The notes beneath the pieces were generated by a model. The model was not told the DNA's origin, ran no database searches, and worked only from the letters and a program-made list of their open reading frames with translations. Shown here piece after piece: positions 16,981 to 26,480 of a DNA stretch of 64,000 bases. The position numbers were made by a program, and so were the translations under genes. This DNA is from Bacteroidota bacterium (GTDB taxonomy: Bacteria > Bacteroidota > Bacteroidia > Chitinophagales > LD1), in NCBI GenBank assembly GCA_018267365.1, contig JAFDYQ010000002.1, forward strand, positions 1 through 64,000, written 5' to 3'. Position 1 is the first letter of the stretch. Each line of letters starts with the position of its first letter.

Positions 16981-19398
16981 TCATTTCTGATCGTCCCCAT
17001 CTTTCTTTCTCTTGCCCTGAAAGAAATTCTTAATTTCTTTTAGTACTCCTCCATTTTCCCTACGGGCACGCTGATATGGCCTGCGGGGATTCTCACTATT
17101 GAGCTGCTCTATCTCATCATAGGCGTCTTGCAGTTTGTCAGGTATGTCTCCCTTGTATTCGATGCGATAGTAGGAAAATCCATTTTGAGGAATGATGGTC
17201 TGGGGCGTACCTATATCCAGCCTTTTGCGCACATCCTCGTCAAAGGCGCTAAGGAAGGTCTCTTTGCGCGCCTTCATCAACTCTACAAAACGAGCCTCCA
17301 CTACAGCATCACCTACATATCGCCTGCATTTTTCCTGAATAGTAAAGACAAGGGGATCATGCACGATACCATCCAGATAATGCACAAAGGTGGAATCCTT
17401 GATAGACATCCTGTCTATAGCCAGTGAATCCTCTTCAGACAGGGTACGCCTGGGGTCATTCCGCAGGGCATACTTCTTCTTTGCTTCAAAAAAGAGGATA
17501 TATTCTTTTTCTTTATCAGTATACACCTGCGGCGAGACGTTTAATATTGCTTCCTTATTGTCTTTCATAAAGTCGTTTATTTTATCCAGAAAGCGCTCCT
17601 GTCCATACTCCAGCTCGGTATAGCGTGTACGCCATTTTATCACCAGATACTTCTCCACTTTCTTCTCGACGTCTTTGACGTGAAAGATATACGGAGAGGT
17701 GACCGGCTTGACAAATATATTTCGTACTATATCCAGTATTACATATTTCAGCTTAAACTTAGGGTCGTTCAGATTGCCCTCTATAGGAATGGTGAAATCT
17801 ATCACCCCGCTCCTGTCCTTTACAAAAGATAAGATCAGCGGCACAGGGATCCATGTTGCATCTTTATGCTTTTTCAGCCGCTTGGAGGTGCGCGGATCCA
17901 GTATCAGAAGGTGGTTTACACTGTTGATATTGCTATCCACTACATTCAGTGCACCGGTAAACTGCAGGGTACCCCTGTCTAATGGGAAAGAGGTATAGGT
18001 CAACACGTAGGGATTAAACATAGGTAGTGGGATCTTTTCGATATTATAATGAACATTAAAGGTCCCATAGTTATTAGGATCAATGCTGATACCTACATCT
18101 ACATCACCATATGGCTTTACAGCCGTATTTAGATGCATATTCATACGTTTATGATTTTTATCTATCGAGTCAGCTATGAATGTAAGCGGATCTGCAGCCA
18201 CAGCAAATTTTTCCCTGAGCGCAAAATCGTTAAACTTGATGTCACCCCTATATATAGCGACTCTGTTGATCTTATAATAGCTCTGCAAAAAATTCTTGAT
18301 GATGTCATTCACATACTTCCCTATTTCTATGACCAGGTTAAACTTTGAAGAGTCTGCCTTTGCATCTTTTATATTCTGGAGATTTTTGCCAAAGAGCGCT
18401 GATACATTATCCGCGTTATCATAGCGCTCATACTTGAAGTAAGGCTTATCTACCATAATGGTATCTATATAGTAGCTAAACTGTCTCGGATTGACATCTA
18501 CCATCGCGATCTGAAGCTTTTGAAAGGAGACATAATCATCTGTCGGATGCTTTCCGAAGTGAAAGTCATTGACAGCTATCCAGCCGGTGGCTTCTACTGC
18601 CAGTTTGATGTTCAGATTGCCATGAGCTTTGATATCACCATCCAGGCTAGCGCGAAATGTACCATAATTACTGAAATCCCTTATGTAGTCCTGGATAAAT
18701 TTCAGATCATACTTATCGATCCTGGCCGCCACCCTATACTCCATACTTTTCAGGTTGATACCAAAGTCGCCGCTGATCTTGCCGGGTGCAGGCCCGGCCT
18801 CCATAGCATATTTGGCAGTTACGGTGTCTACATCCCACCGCATGCCGGGGGTAGAGACATTTACATTTTTGATAAAATAATTCACAGGTATAGATCGCTC
18901 TTCATAATGAAACTCCCCATCCTCTATAGAAGCATCCAGGAGGTTGAAGTGTACGGGAGGTTTATCCTCCTTTTTTGTGGTGTCCTTAGGAGCAAATTTG
19001 GCAACGATGTCATTGAAGTTAAACCATTGCCTGTTTTGTACGATGCGCGCATAGGGCTTTGATATGGTCAGATTTTCTATTTCATATGTTTTGGTCAGTG
19101 CCTTGAAGATGGCAAAGTTGATACTTACTCCCTTTGCAGAAAAGAATACGGTATCCATACCACCAGCCTCGTAGAGTTTCAGATTATGCAGATGAGCATA
19201 GCCAGTGAAAGGGTTTACATAAACCCAGCCCAGCGTCACCTCTCTGCCGAGAAACTTTACGTCATACTTTTCTATCAGGTATTTAGTGATAGGTGAAATA
19301 AAAATGATGACCAGCGCTACAAAGGTTACTATACCGATCACGATACCCAAAAGAATCTTGCGCAGTTTTGGCGATATTTTTCTCATGTGGAGATGCAT
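16981..19398 (-). CDS. AsmA/DUF748-like envelope protein
   Basis: 805 residues. One N-terminal membrane anchor (about 13-35) precedes a long beta-rich periplasmic region; the C-terminus is Lys/Arg/Asp-rich. The pattern (anchor, then VTLGWVYVNPFTG...LHNLKLYE, repeated short strands) is that of DUF748/AsmA-like proteins, which form long grooves linked to lipid or outer-membrane biogenesis. The start may be 19398 or the ATG four codons later (MRKIS). The end abuts the FTR1 gene. A terminator at 19460-19487 separates it from the upstream T9SS gene, so it has its own promoter. A shorter similar protein lies at 24343-25398. Confidence 0.82.
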   Translation of the reverse strand: MHLHMRKISPKLRKILLGIVIGIVTFVALVIIFISPITKYLIEKYDVKFLGREVTLGWVYVNPFTGYAHLHNLKLYEAGGMDTVFFSAKGVSINFAIFKALTKTYEIENLTISKPYARIVQNRQWFNFNDIVAKFAPKDTTKKEDKPPVHFNLLDASIEDGEFHYEERSIPVNYFIKNVNVSTPGMRWDVDTVTAKYAMEAGPAPGKISGDFGINLKSMEYRVAARIDKYDLKFIQDYIRDFSNYGTFRASLDGDIKAHGNLNIKLAVEATGWIAVNDFHFGKHPTDDYVSFQKLQIAMVDVNPRQFSYYIDTIMVDKPYFKYERYDNADNVSALFGKNLQNIKDAKADSSKFNLVIEIGKYVNDIIKNFLQSYYKINRVAIYRGDIKFNDFALREKFAVAADPLTFIADSIDKNHKRMNMHLNTAVKPYGDVDVGISIDPNNYGTFNVHYNIEKIPLPMFNPYVLTYTSFPLDRGTLQFTGALNVVDSNINSVNHLLILDPRTSKRLKKHKDATWIPVPLILSFVKDRSGVIDFTIPIEGNLNDPKFKLKYVILDIVRNIFVKPVTSPYIFHVKDVEKKVEKYLVIKWRTRYTELEYGQERFLDKINDFMKDNKEAILNVSPQVYTDKEKEYILFFEAKKKYALRNDPRRTLSEEDSLAIDRMSIKDSTFVHYLDGIVHDPLVFTIQEKCRRYVGDAVVEARFVELMKARKETFLSAFDEDVRKRLDIGTPQTIIPQNGFSYYRIEYKGDIPDKLQDAYDEIEQLNSENPRRPYQRARRENGGVLKEIKNFFQGKRKKDGDDQK

Positions 19399-19459
19399 TT
19401 AATATGACGCATGCCAATAATTATTCCATTCCCCACACGAAACACATTAATTGATATAT

Positions 19460-19487
19460 AAAAAAAGCCCCCGGATAACCGGAGGCT
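19460..19487 (-). terminator. Intrinsic terminator of the large T9SS repeat-protein gene
   Basis: On the minus strand AGCCTCCGG (19487-19479), a 4-base loop and CCGGGGGCT form a 9-bp stem with one U-G pair, followed by seven or more U. It lies about 55 bases after the stop of the 1078-residue gene. Confidence 0.85.
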
Positions 19488-19540
19488 CTGACCAGCTACT
19501 CGCCGGGACCCACGACCCTTTGAGCGGCGTAGTTATAAAC

Positions 19541-22500
19541 TTATATTTTGGTGAATTTCTTCACAGCTGTACCGTGATCGGTCATCATTTTTATAATATA
19601 ATTGCCGGATACCAGATGGCCTACACCTATGGTATTATTGCCAGCTGCTATAGCATACCTGCCTACCACCTGACCACTTATGTCAGTGATCTCTACTTGT
19701 GTTTCTTTGTCAGAGGTGATGGTGATCTTGCTGGTCGTTGGATTAGGATAAAGCTGTATTGCGTTATCTGCATTTACAGATTCTATCCCTGTAGTTGTAT
19801 TCTTGTCAAATACGGCAAACGGGCTGAAGCTGCTGATATTGGCCCTGGTCATAGTGTATACGCTACCATTGAGAGTGGCCGCTGACATTGCACTGTGGTC
19901 CCATGTACCATTGGTATAGTGTGAGATATATGCCTGTGTATTGTCAAAGCCATTTACCTGTGCTGCAGCTGTCCAGCCCAGGCCCAGATTGATGTTGGTA
20001 TTAGCAGTATTATCAGGCTCTATGTGATATGTATTTCCTACCAGAGAGTGAGAGGCGGCCATATCCGACCCTGTAGTCCCCTGGCTCCATACACCTGATG
20101 CGACACCTACATTTATACCACCGCTGGCAGAGCCGCTATTCAGCTGGATACCTACCGGTGCATATCCTGCAGATGTACCTACATGAAATGTAGTGGCCGT
20201 AGCCGCGCCGGCGGTGACCTGCATATTCACATGACCAGTATCACTGGTGATGATATAAGAATTAGTACCCGCTCCGGTCACAGAGGCCGATGCACCCATG
20301 GTGAGTGTGTGGCTACCTATGTTTATGCTGCCCTGTGTGAAGCTCAGTGTACCATTGACCATGAGGTCAGATCCGATATTGAGCGCCGCAGATGATCCGG
20401 ATGCTACATTTACTGAGAGGTTATTTACGGTATTTCCCGCAGAAGAAAAGCTCAGTGTACCATTAGTAGAACCAGTAGTGGTCACACTGACATCCGAGCT
20501 ACCTGTAGAGGATATGGTACCGCTACCTGAGGCTGCTATTGAGCCTGTCACAGAGAGATTATTGCCATTGAGTACGAGTGTCCCATTCTGTAGTGACAGA
20601 GTACCGGCTACAGTCAGATTAGAGCCGGATGCTATCGTCACACTGCCGTTGCTGCCGGTATTGATAGTCAGGTTGCCTATTGTAGTATTGCTGCCGGAGA
20701 AGTGAAGATCCGAAGTCAGACCAGCCATAGATGTGATCATGATATTAGAGCTGCTGCCGGTAGTCAGAGAGCCGGATCCAGCTACATTGCCTGCTATAGT
20801 CAATGTATGTGCACCGACACCGTATTGGCTGCCACCAGTGAGGGTCAGGGTGCCATTCACGGTCAGATCAGAATTGAAGTTTACATTATTACCTGAACCG
20901 ATATTTATAGTCAGGTTATTTACATTTTGTCCGCCGCCGGCAAACGTCAGTCCGCCTGCCAGTGATCCGCTACCATTGATAGTCAGGTTGGAAGAGGAGT
21001 TGCCGCTCAGAGAGCCTGTGCCTGTCACAGCCCCGCCTATCGTCAGGCTGCCGTTACCAAATGACAGAGTACCGCTTGTCAGATCCAGTGATCCTGTCAC
21101 TGTCAGGTCACCGCTGATATGCGCCTGACTGCTACCTCCTACATTCACCGTGAGTGAATTAGCAGTACTGCCTGAGCTGAAAGACAATGTACCGTTGGTT
21201 CCTGCAGTGCCACTCAGCGTAATGCTCGAACCTGAGCCGGATGTCACCGAGCCGGTACCTGTAGCGGCCACTGTACCGCTTACAGTGAGATTATGACCAC
21301 TTAGATTCAGGTTACCGCTTTGCATGGTCAGCATACCACTCACTATCAGATTGCCTCCGAGGCTGGCAGAGCTGCCGTTGCCGGAGTTGACATTCAGATT
21401 GCCTATCACACCGCCAGATATAGAGAGCGCCGCATTGGAGTTGCCTGTAGAGTTATAGTTCAGGGTACTTGAGGCGTTCGCCATCAGTGAGCCGGTGCCT
21501 GACGTAGAGCTACCGGAGCTGAGTGTCAGCGACTGACCGCTGATATCCAGCATGCTGCCACCGGTCAGCGCGAGTGTACCGTTTACAGTCAGTGCTGATC
21601 CGAGGGCCACAGAGTTTCCTGATCCCACATTGATGGTCAGATTATTGACGGTTTGGCCGCCTGCAGCGAACTGCAACGCAGTAGACAAACCACCGCTGGC
21701 ACTTACGGTCAGGTTAGAGCTGCTATTACCGCTCAGACTACCGGTACCGGCGAGTGAACCATTTATCGTAAGATCAGAATTGTTAAAGTTGAGCGTACCG
21801 GAAGTCAGCGTGAGCGTACCTGTCACATTAAGGCTACCGGAGATCATAGCCTGGCTGGAAGACCCTACATTTATGGTCAGATTCTGCGCCGAGCTACCGG
21901 TAGAAAAATTAAGAGCACCTGACGTACCACCGCTTGTATTGATCACTATGCTGGATGCCGAGGTAGACGACACGCTACCTGAGCCGGATGTGACGCCGCC
22001 GCTGATGGTGAGGTTATTGCCATTCAAAATGAGTGTACCTGAGGTAAGGTTGAGCGTACCGGTAGTATGCAGGTTAGATGAGAGCGTCACACTACCCGAG
22101 TTACCGCTGCTTATTGTTACATTGTTGAGACCTGAGCCGCTCAGCTCGATACCTGCAGCTGTGGTGCCACTACCACTATATACTACATTATAGCTATTAG
22201 ATAGAGAGGCTGTACCACTGCCACTCAGGGAGAGACCTCCGCCACTGACGTTTATAGTGCCGCCATTGCTCACCGACAGGCTGCCTCCGGAGCCTATAGT
22301 GAGCATGCCTGCTCCCAGATTTAGATTTTGACCTACGGTCGTCTGTGATCCTAGCGTGAGTGCGAGAGCTGAGTTGCTAAATGTCTGCGCAGTGAGAGAC
22401 CCTGTGAAAGATACTACTGCTCCCGCATTGAATGTCACTGTATTCAGATTGATGTCACCACTGCCACTCACTGTACTGAGAGTACCCACAGTGAGGGAGT

Positions 22501-22777
22501 GGCTAGAGGAGGTGAGCGTACCCTGCACATCCAGAGTAGCCAGTACCCCACTCATGCTATAATCGTTATCGAGATTGACCGTCACACCAGATGCTATGGT
22601 GATCTGATCGCTGGTATTGGTGGCCGCAGGTGCTACCCCGCCAGCCCACGTGCTAGAGCTACTGAAATTACCTGAGGTAGTAGCCGTAAATGCGGTGGCA
22701 AATACCGCACTCGCTGATAGAACTGTCAGCAAGGCTGACAACACTATCCTTTTTGTAAAGAGTACAAAGCTATTCAT
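19541..22777 (-). CDS. Large secreted repeat protein with T9SS C-terminal sorting domain
   Basis: 1078 residues, very rich in Ser, Gly, Thr and Asn. A signal peptide (about 1-28, ending AVFA) is followed by a start motif GNFSSSSTWAGG common in Bacteroidota surface proteins. From about residue 238 to 805 there are seven copies of an 80-residue unit (each with TGTLxLTSG, then GTGS, then NLTINVGSG) and a partial eighth, most likely a right-handed beta-helix. A unique domain follows, then a type A sorting domain (about 1000-1078: LYPNPTTSKITI ... SGNYIIKM ... KFTKI). It should be exported by T9SS and surface-anchored or released. Ligand unknown; adhesin or matrix roles are typical. Long open frames on the opposite strand are artefacts of its composition. 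Confidence 0.9.
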   Translation of the reverse strand: MNSFVLFTKRIVLSALLTVLSASAVFATAFTATTSGNFSSSSTWAGGVAPAATNTSDQITIASGVTVNLDNDYSMSGVLATLDVQGTLTSSSHSLTVGTLSTVSGSGDINLNTVTFNAGAVVSFTGSLTAQTFSNSALALTLGSQTTVGQNLNLGAGMLTIGSGGSLSVSNGGTINVSGGGLSLSGSGTASLSNSYNVVYSGSGTTAAGIELSGSGLNNVTISSGNSGSVTLSSNLHTTGTLNLTSGTLILNGNNLTISGGVTSGSGSVSSTSASSIVINTSGGTSGALNFSTGSSAQNLTINVGSSSQAMISGSLNVTGTLTLTSGTLNFNNSDLTINGSLAGTGSLSGNSSSNLTVSASGGLSTALQFAAGGQTVNNLTINVGSGNSVALGSALTVNGTLALTGGSMLDISGQSLTLSSGSSTSGTGSLMANASSTLNYNSTGNSNAALSISGGVIGNLNVNSGNGSSASLGGNLIVSGMLTMQSGNLNLSGHNLTVSGTVAATGTGSVTSGSGSSITLSGTAGTNGTLSFSSGSTANSLTVNVGGSSQAHISGDLTVTGSLDLTSGTLSFGNGSLTIGGAVTGTGSLSGNSSSNLTINGSGSLAGGLTFAGGGQNVNNLTINIGSGNNVNFNSDLTVNGTLTLTGGSQYGVGAHTLTIAGNVAGSGSLTTGSSSNIMITSMAGLTSDLHFSGSNTTIGNLTINTGSNGSVTIASGSNLTVAGTLSLQNGTLVLNGNNLSVTGSIAASGSGTISSTGSSDVSVTTTGSTNGTLSFSSAGNTVNNLSVNVASGSSAALNIGSDLMVNGTLSFTQGSINIGSHTLTMGASASVTGAGTNSYIITSDTGHVNMQVTAGAATATTFHVGTSAGYAPVGIQLNSGSASGGINVGVASGVWSQGTTGSDMAASHSLVGNTYHIEPDNTANTNINLGLGWTAAAQVNGFDNTQAYISHYTNGTWDHSAMSAATLNGSVYTMTRANISSFSPFAVFDKNTTTGIESVNADNAIQLYPNPTTSKITITSDKETQVEITDISGQVVGRYAIAAGNNTIGVGHLVSGNYIIKMMTDHGTAVKKFTKI

Positions 22778-23059
22778 GATTGTATTGCTAAATAATTAGT
22801 AAGGACAAGATTATCCCTACACATCGTTTGCAGCAATTATGCCAATAAGGATTTGTTGGTTGCTGCCTCTTTTTGGTATCTTTTTACTCAATGTCCATTC
22901 CGATTTTTGTCTAAATCAACAACGGTATAGCGGAATCGCTTCCCCACTGTATGCCCAAAAGAATGCTTCATGCCCCAGTATGTACCGGATAGTCGTTCAA
23001 AAAATGATGGTATAATTTTTTTGACACTCTCGGCATTTAAAATTTAAAAACTCATAAAA

Positions 23060-23245
23060 ATGGATAAGCTGGAAATCAAAGGAAAATGGAACGAAGTGAA
23101 GGGGAAAATAAAGCAAGCATATGCTGACCTCAGCGAAGATGACCTGAAATATGAAGAAGGACAGGATGAAATGCTGATAGGAAAACTGCAGCAAAAGACC
23201 GGTAAAAAGCGAGAAGAACTGATAAAATGGATCAATAGCCTCTAA
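23060..23245 (+). CDS. CsbD-family stress protein
   Basis: 61 residues, charged and alpha-helical, with the CsbD signature: [18 protein letters not shown] at the N-terminus, then [13 protein letters not shown] and [14 protein letters not shown]. CsbD-like proteins are small general-stress proteins of unknown biochemistry. It is followed by a strong intrinsic terminator 7 bases after the stop, so it is monocistronic. It opens a region rich in stress-type genes. Confidence 0.92.
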   Translation: MDKLEIKGKWNEVKGKIKQAYADLSEDDLKYEEGQDEMLIGKLQQKTGKKREELIKWINSL

Positions 23246-23252
23246 CCTCCTG

Positions 23253-23282
23253 CGGCGCCTCAATGTGAGGCGCCGATTTTTT
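23253..23282 (+). terminator. Strong intrinsic terminator after the CsbD gene
   Basis: CGGCGCCTCA (23253-23262), a 3-base loop, the exact complement (23266-23275), then A and six T. It ends only about 8 bases before the ATG of the topoisomerase gene, so that gene either has a promoter within this stretch or is read through. Confidence 0.9.
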
Positions 23283-23290
23283 CAGAAAAC

Positions 23291-24346
23291 ATGAAAACTG
23301 AAGATATATCAGAGCTAAAGAAAGAAGCGCGGGCTCTGAGGCTGAGCTATACCACTGACGCTGCAGCGGGACATACGCGCTGCAGAGCAAAGGGTGGTTT
23401 CACCTATCATGACCCGAATGGTAATGAGATCACAGATGAAGGAGAGCTGACGCGTATCAGATCCTTAGTCATACCTCCGGCATGGGAGAATGTATGGATA
23501 TGTGCCAAAGCTAATGGCCATCTGCAGGCTACAGGCTTAGATGCTGCCGGACGAAAACAATATAAATATCACCCGCAGTGGTCCAGCTTTCGCAATGAAC
23601 GAAAGCATAGCCGCATGGCCGAGTTTGCAGAGGTCTTGCCTTTGATCCGCAGGCAGGTGGAGAAAGATCTGCAGGCAAAAGAGTTTTCTAAAAATAAAGT
23701 AGTAGCCCTGGCCGTAAGCGTAATGGACAAAACGCATATACGCGTAGGCAATGCTATATATGCCAGGCTATATGGATCCTTTGGCCTGACCAGCCTGCGC
23801 AATAAGCACCTGAAACTCGCAGGCAGTAAAATGATAATATCCTTCAGAGGAAAGAAAGGTGTACAGCAGGAGGTAATACTGACCCAAAGAAGGCTGGTGA
23901 ATATGCTCAAAAAGCTAAAAGATATCCCGGGTCAGGAGTTATTTCAGTTTTATGATACGGACGGGAGCAAAAAAACATTGGACTCAGGTGCCATAAATGA
24001 GTACATAGAGATGTGTACGGGCAAAGATTTCACTGCAAAAGATTTTCGTACATGGTGGGGCACGGTGACAGCCGCCGCCTATCTGGCTACACTGCCTCCA
24101 TGTTCACTCAAATCAGATATACATAAAAACGTCGTGGCCACGCTGGACGCGGTAGCGGACAAGCTGGGTAATACAAGAGCAGTGTGCAAAAAATACTATG
24201 TACATCCTCGTCTGCTGCTGCACTATGAGGAGGGAAAACTGGGAAACTACCTGGAAAAACTGCAGGCCGCAGGCGATAAGGATGATGAACTCCTCAGTGC
24301 TGAGGAGAAGGTCATACTTCAGTTCATGCGAAATGAGTGCTGCTAA
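23291..24346 (+). CDS. DNA topoisomerase IB (poxvirus-like)
   Basis: 351 residues, the usual length for bacterial TopIB. The N-terminal domain (about 15-105, LRLSYTTDAAAGHTRCRAKGG ... IPPAW ... YKYHPQWSSFRNERK) and catalytic domain are both present. Likely catalytic residues are Arg151 (HIRVGN), Arg253 (DFRTWWGT) and Tyr303 (KKYYVHPRL), the nucleophile that forms a 3'-phosphotyrosine. The enzyme relaxes positive and negative supercoils without ATP. It starts 8 bases after the CsbD terminator and overlaps the convergent AsmA-like gene by 4 bases. Confidence 0.94.
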   Translation: MKTEDISELKKEARALRLSYTTDAAAGHTRCRAKGGFTYHDPNGNEITDEGELTRIRSLVIPPAWENVWICAKANGHLQATGLDAAGRKQYKYHPQWSSFRNERKHSRMAEFAEVLPLIRRQVEKDLQAKEFSKNKVVALAVSVMDKTHIRVGNAIYARLYGSFGLTSLRNKHLKLAGSKMIISFRGKKGVQQEVILTQRRLVNMLKKLKDIPGQELFQFYDTDGSKKTLDSGAINEYIEMCTGKDFTAKDFRTWWGTVTAAAYLATLPPCSLKSDIHKNVVATLDAVADKLGNTRAVCKKYYVHPRLLLHYEEGKLGNYLEKLQAAGDKDDELLSAEEKVILQFMRNECC

Positions 24347-25398
24347 AGATTAATTTTGACCTCATTGCGCAAGTATGGCGTGAGCCCATGGAGAAATGCA
24401 TTTGCCAGCGCCTCTCCCACTGCCTTGCCCACCTGTACCTCCGGATCTTTAAATGGCCTTTCAAACTCGATCCGGGTCTTTAGCTCGTCTGTGCGGTGAT
24501 CCTTCATGATATCCAAAACCAGTCCGACCAATCCCTCCCATAAATACCTGAGGATATTATCATTTTTATCCTCCGGACCAAGTACATGCAGGTCTTCGAT
24601 GACCGACTCCACATACCCGCCAAATTTTCCGGCTACGGCCTTGATCTCACTATGCATGGCCATGCTGCCGCTGCTGACATCAAAGCGGCCATAACGCTGG
24701 AAAAAATCATTCAATAAAACCATGTTGATACCACTCAGATCTGTATCGAGTATAAAGTCCGGCGTATGAGACAAAAGATCCACTGTCATGGCAGCCTGAA
24801 AGATACCATCATATACACGGGCCCGGACATTCAGCGCAGCATTGGACTGGCGCTCAGGTACAGTAGAGATATCTCGGGCACGAATATCTATATGGTCTAC
24901 CACTATAGACAACGGTGGTATGCTCGTAGCATCACTGTAATGCACCTTCCCATCTCTGATGTCGAGCGCATTGATGGTGATATCCATTCCGATGTTTAGC
25001 CTCAGCAGGGGGTTGCCGGGCTGCACATTAAGATCAGAAAAGATCTCTTTGATCACAGCTACGGATGGACCGGCGCAGAATATATCAGCACTTATCTCTC
25101 CAGACCAGAGCTTAGTGGCCATTATGTCTATCTGCAGGTGGCGGATAGACAGATAGATTTTGGGGTCGCTGAGACCGCTCTGCTCTGTTAGAAGCAAATC
25201 TTCGACTCGTATTTTAAAGCTAAATGGTATCAGCCGGATCTTGCCGGCTGATACTGACATACGCTTGACATGGCGCAGACTGCGACGCAGAATATAACCC
25301 GGTAAAAACGGGAAAAAGAAACAGATCAGGCTGGCTATCGGATAAAGCAATACTACTATCCTGAGCCATTTTCTATTATATCTGCCTGATTTTTTCAT
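24343..25398 (-). CDS. AsmA/DUF748-like membrane-anchored protein
   Basis: 351 residues from ATG 25398 (MKKSG). A longer frame would run inside the OmpA gene and looks non-coding, so the internal start is chosen; it lies 10 bases after the OmpA stop. An N-terminal membrane segment (about 12-35) is followed by a beta-rich periplasmic part with segments such as LDIRDGKVHYSDA and ARVYDGIFQAAMTV, the style of AsmA/DUF748 proteins. It forms a probable two-gene operon with the OmpA lipoprotein, implying work on the envelope. It resembles the larger protein at 16981-19398 in layout. Confidence 0.75.
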   Translation of the reverse strand: MKKSGRYNRKWLRIVVLLYPIASLICFFFPFLPGYILRRSLRHVKRMSVSAGKIRLIPFSFKIRVEDLLLTEQSGLSDPKIYLSIRHLQIDIMATKLWSGEISADIFCAGPSVAVIKEIFSDLNVQPGNPLLRLNIGMDITINALDIRDGKVHYSDATSIPPLSIVVDHIDIRARDISTVPERQSNAALNVRARVYDGIFQAAMTVDLLSHTPDFILDTDLSGINMVLLNDFFQRYGRFDVSSGSMAMHSEIKAVAGKFGGYVESVIEDLHVLGPEDKNDNILRYLWEGLVGLVLDIMKDHRTDELKTRIEFERPFKDPEVQVGKAVGEALANAFLHGLTPYLRNEVKINL

Positions 25399-25408
25399 CC
25401 GCACAAAT

Positions 25409-26227
25409 TTATTGCAGCAGTTTATACAACTCGGTGAGGTTAGGCGATAGGATGATCTCTGTGCGGCGGTTAGCGGCCCTGCCCTCCGGTGTATCATTGT
25501 TTGCCACCGGGTGAAACTCACCGCGACCCGATGCTGTGATCCTGTGTGTATCCACACCATAGTCTTTGGTCAGGATGCGCACTATGGATACAGCACGTGC
25601 AGTACTCAGTGCCCAGTTATCCGGAAAAAGCTCCTTGCGGATAGGCACAGTATCTGTGTGGCCCTCTATATCTACATTGATATCCGGAGTATTATTTAGT
25701 ACCTGTGCCAGTTTACCCAGCGCCTCCTTGCCTTTCGGATCTACAGTAGCACTACCGGATTTGAACAGTAACTTCTCCTGCAGCGAGACATATACGTTTC
25801 CATCTTTGATATTCACACTCAGCTCATCTGGTTTAAAGTTTACCAGGGCATCAGCTATGGATTTACGCAGCTTATTCATCACATCTTTTTGTGACTGGAT
25901 CAGGTCTTGCAGATCCTTCAGTCGCTTTGCCTGCTCTGCTATAGTCATCCTGGACTGTGCTATAGCCTGGCTCGATTTGGACGATACATCTTTCAAATTG
26001 CCCTCTACATCTGATATCTGCTTCTGAAGGGTGTTTTTTTGATCTGTGAGGCTGCGCACCTGCTCATTGCAGCCTTCCAGCTGCTTGTGGGTCATTGAGC
26101 TATCCTTTTGCAGTTTCCCCAGCCAATCCTGAGAGGCGTTATATTTCTTTTTGGTCACGCAGGAAGACAGCAAAAACATGCAAAGCATCATAGCTGTACA
26201 TATTGTAGGGAGGATGATCTTTTTCAT
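25409..26227 (-). CDS. OmpA-family lipoprotein
   Basis: 272 residues. The lipobox LSSC (Cys23) ends the signal. A coiled coil rich in Gln, Lys and Ser (about 30-125) follows. The C-terminal OmpA-like peptidoglycan-binding domain contains IEGHTDTVPIRKE, WALSTARAVSIV, ITASGRGE and NRRTEI. The lipid anchor with a peptidoglycan-binding end suggests tethering of the outer membrane to the wall, as Pal does, though the long coiled coil is unlike Pal. It is followed by the AsmA-like gene after 10 bases. Confidence 0.93.
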   Translation of the reverse strand: MKKIILPTICTAMMLCMFLLSSCVTKKKYNASQDWLGKLQKDSSMTHKQLEGCNEQVRSLTDQKNTLQKQISDVEGNLKDVSSKSSQAIAQSRMTIAEQAKRLKDLQDLIQSQKDVMNKLRKSIADALVNFKPDELSVNIKDGNVYVSLQEKLLFKSGSATVDPKGKEALGKLAQVLNNTPDINVDIEGHTDTVPIRKELFPDNWALSTARAVSIVRILTKDYGVDTHRITASGRGEFHPVANNDTPEGRAANRRTEIILSPNLTELYKLLQ

Positions 26228-26318
26228 GCAAGATGATTTTTATGAATGATAGATTGATTTCAATAAATTATGTCAGGAGCTAGTGTGCTCCTGACATATA
26301 TTAGCCGGCTGGACCGGA

Positions 26319-26480
26319 TCAAACTGTACTTTTGCTACCGCCGATGAAACTGATGATAATAGAAATGATCGCCAGCACCAATAGGATATGTATAATGCTT
26401 CCGACATTGTACACAAAAAGTCCCAAGGCCCAGCCTATCACCAGGATCACAGCTATGACATAGAGAATTGAACGTAACAT
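26319..26480 (-). CDS. lmo0937-family small membrane protein
   Basis: 53 residues from ATG 26480 (MLRSILYVIAVILVIGWALG). The longer reading frame upstream contains two perfect hairpins and is not protein-like. There are two hydrophobic helices and a short tail IGGSKSTV. This matches the small 'lmo0937 family' membrane peptides common in Bacteroidota and often linked to envelope stress. It ends 91 bases before the OmpA gene on the same strand. Confidence 0.85.
   Translation of the reverse strand: MLRSILYVIAVILVIGWALGLFVYNVGSIIHILLVLAIISIIISFIGGSKSTV

Noticed and set aside
20298-22193. Several long plus-strand frames across the T9SS repeat gene
   Set aside because: They repeat with the 80-residue unit of the real gene and have no features of their own.
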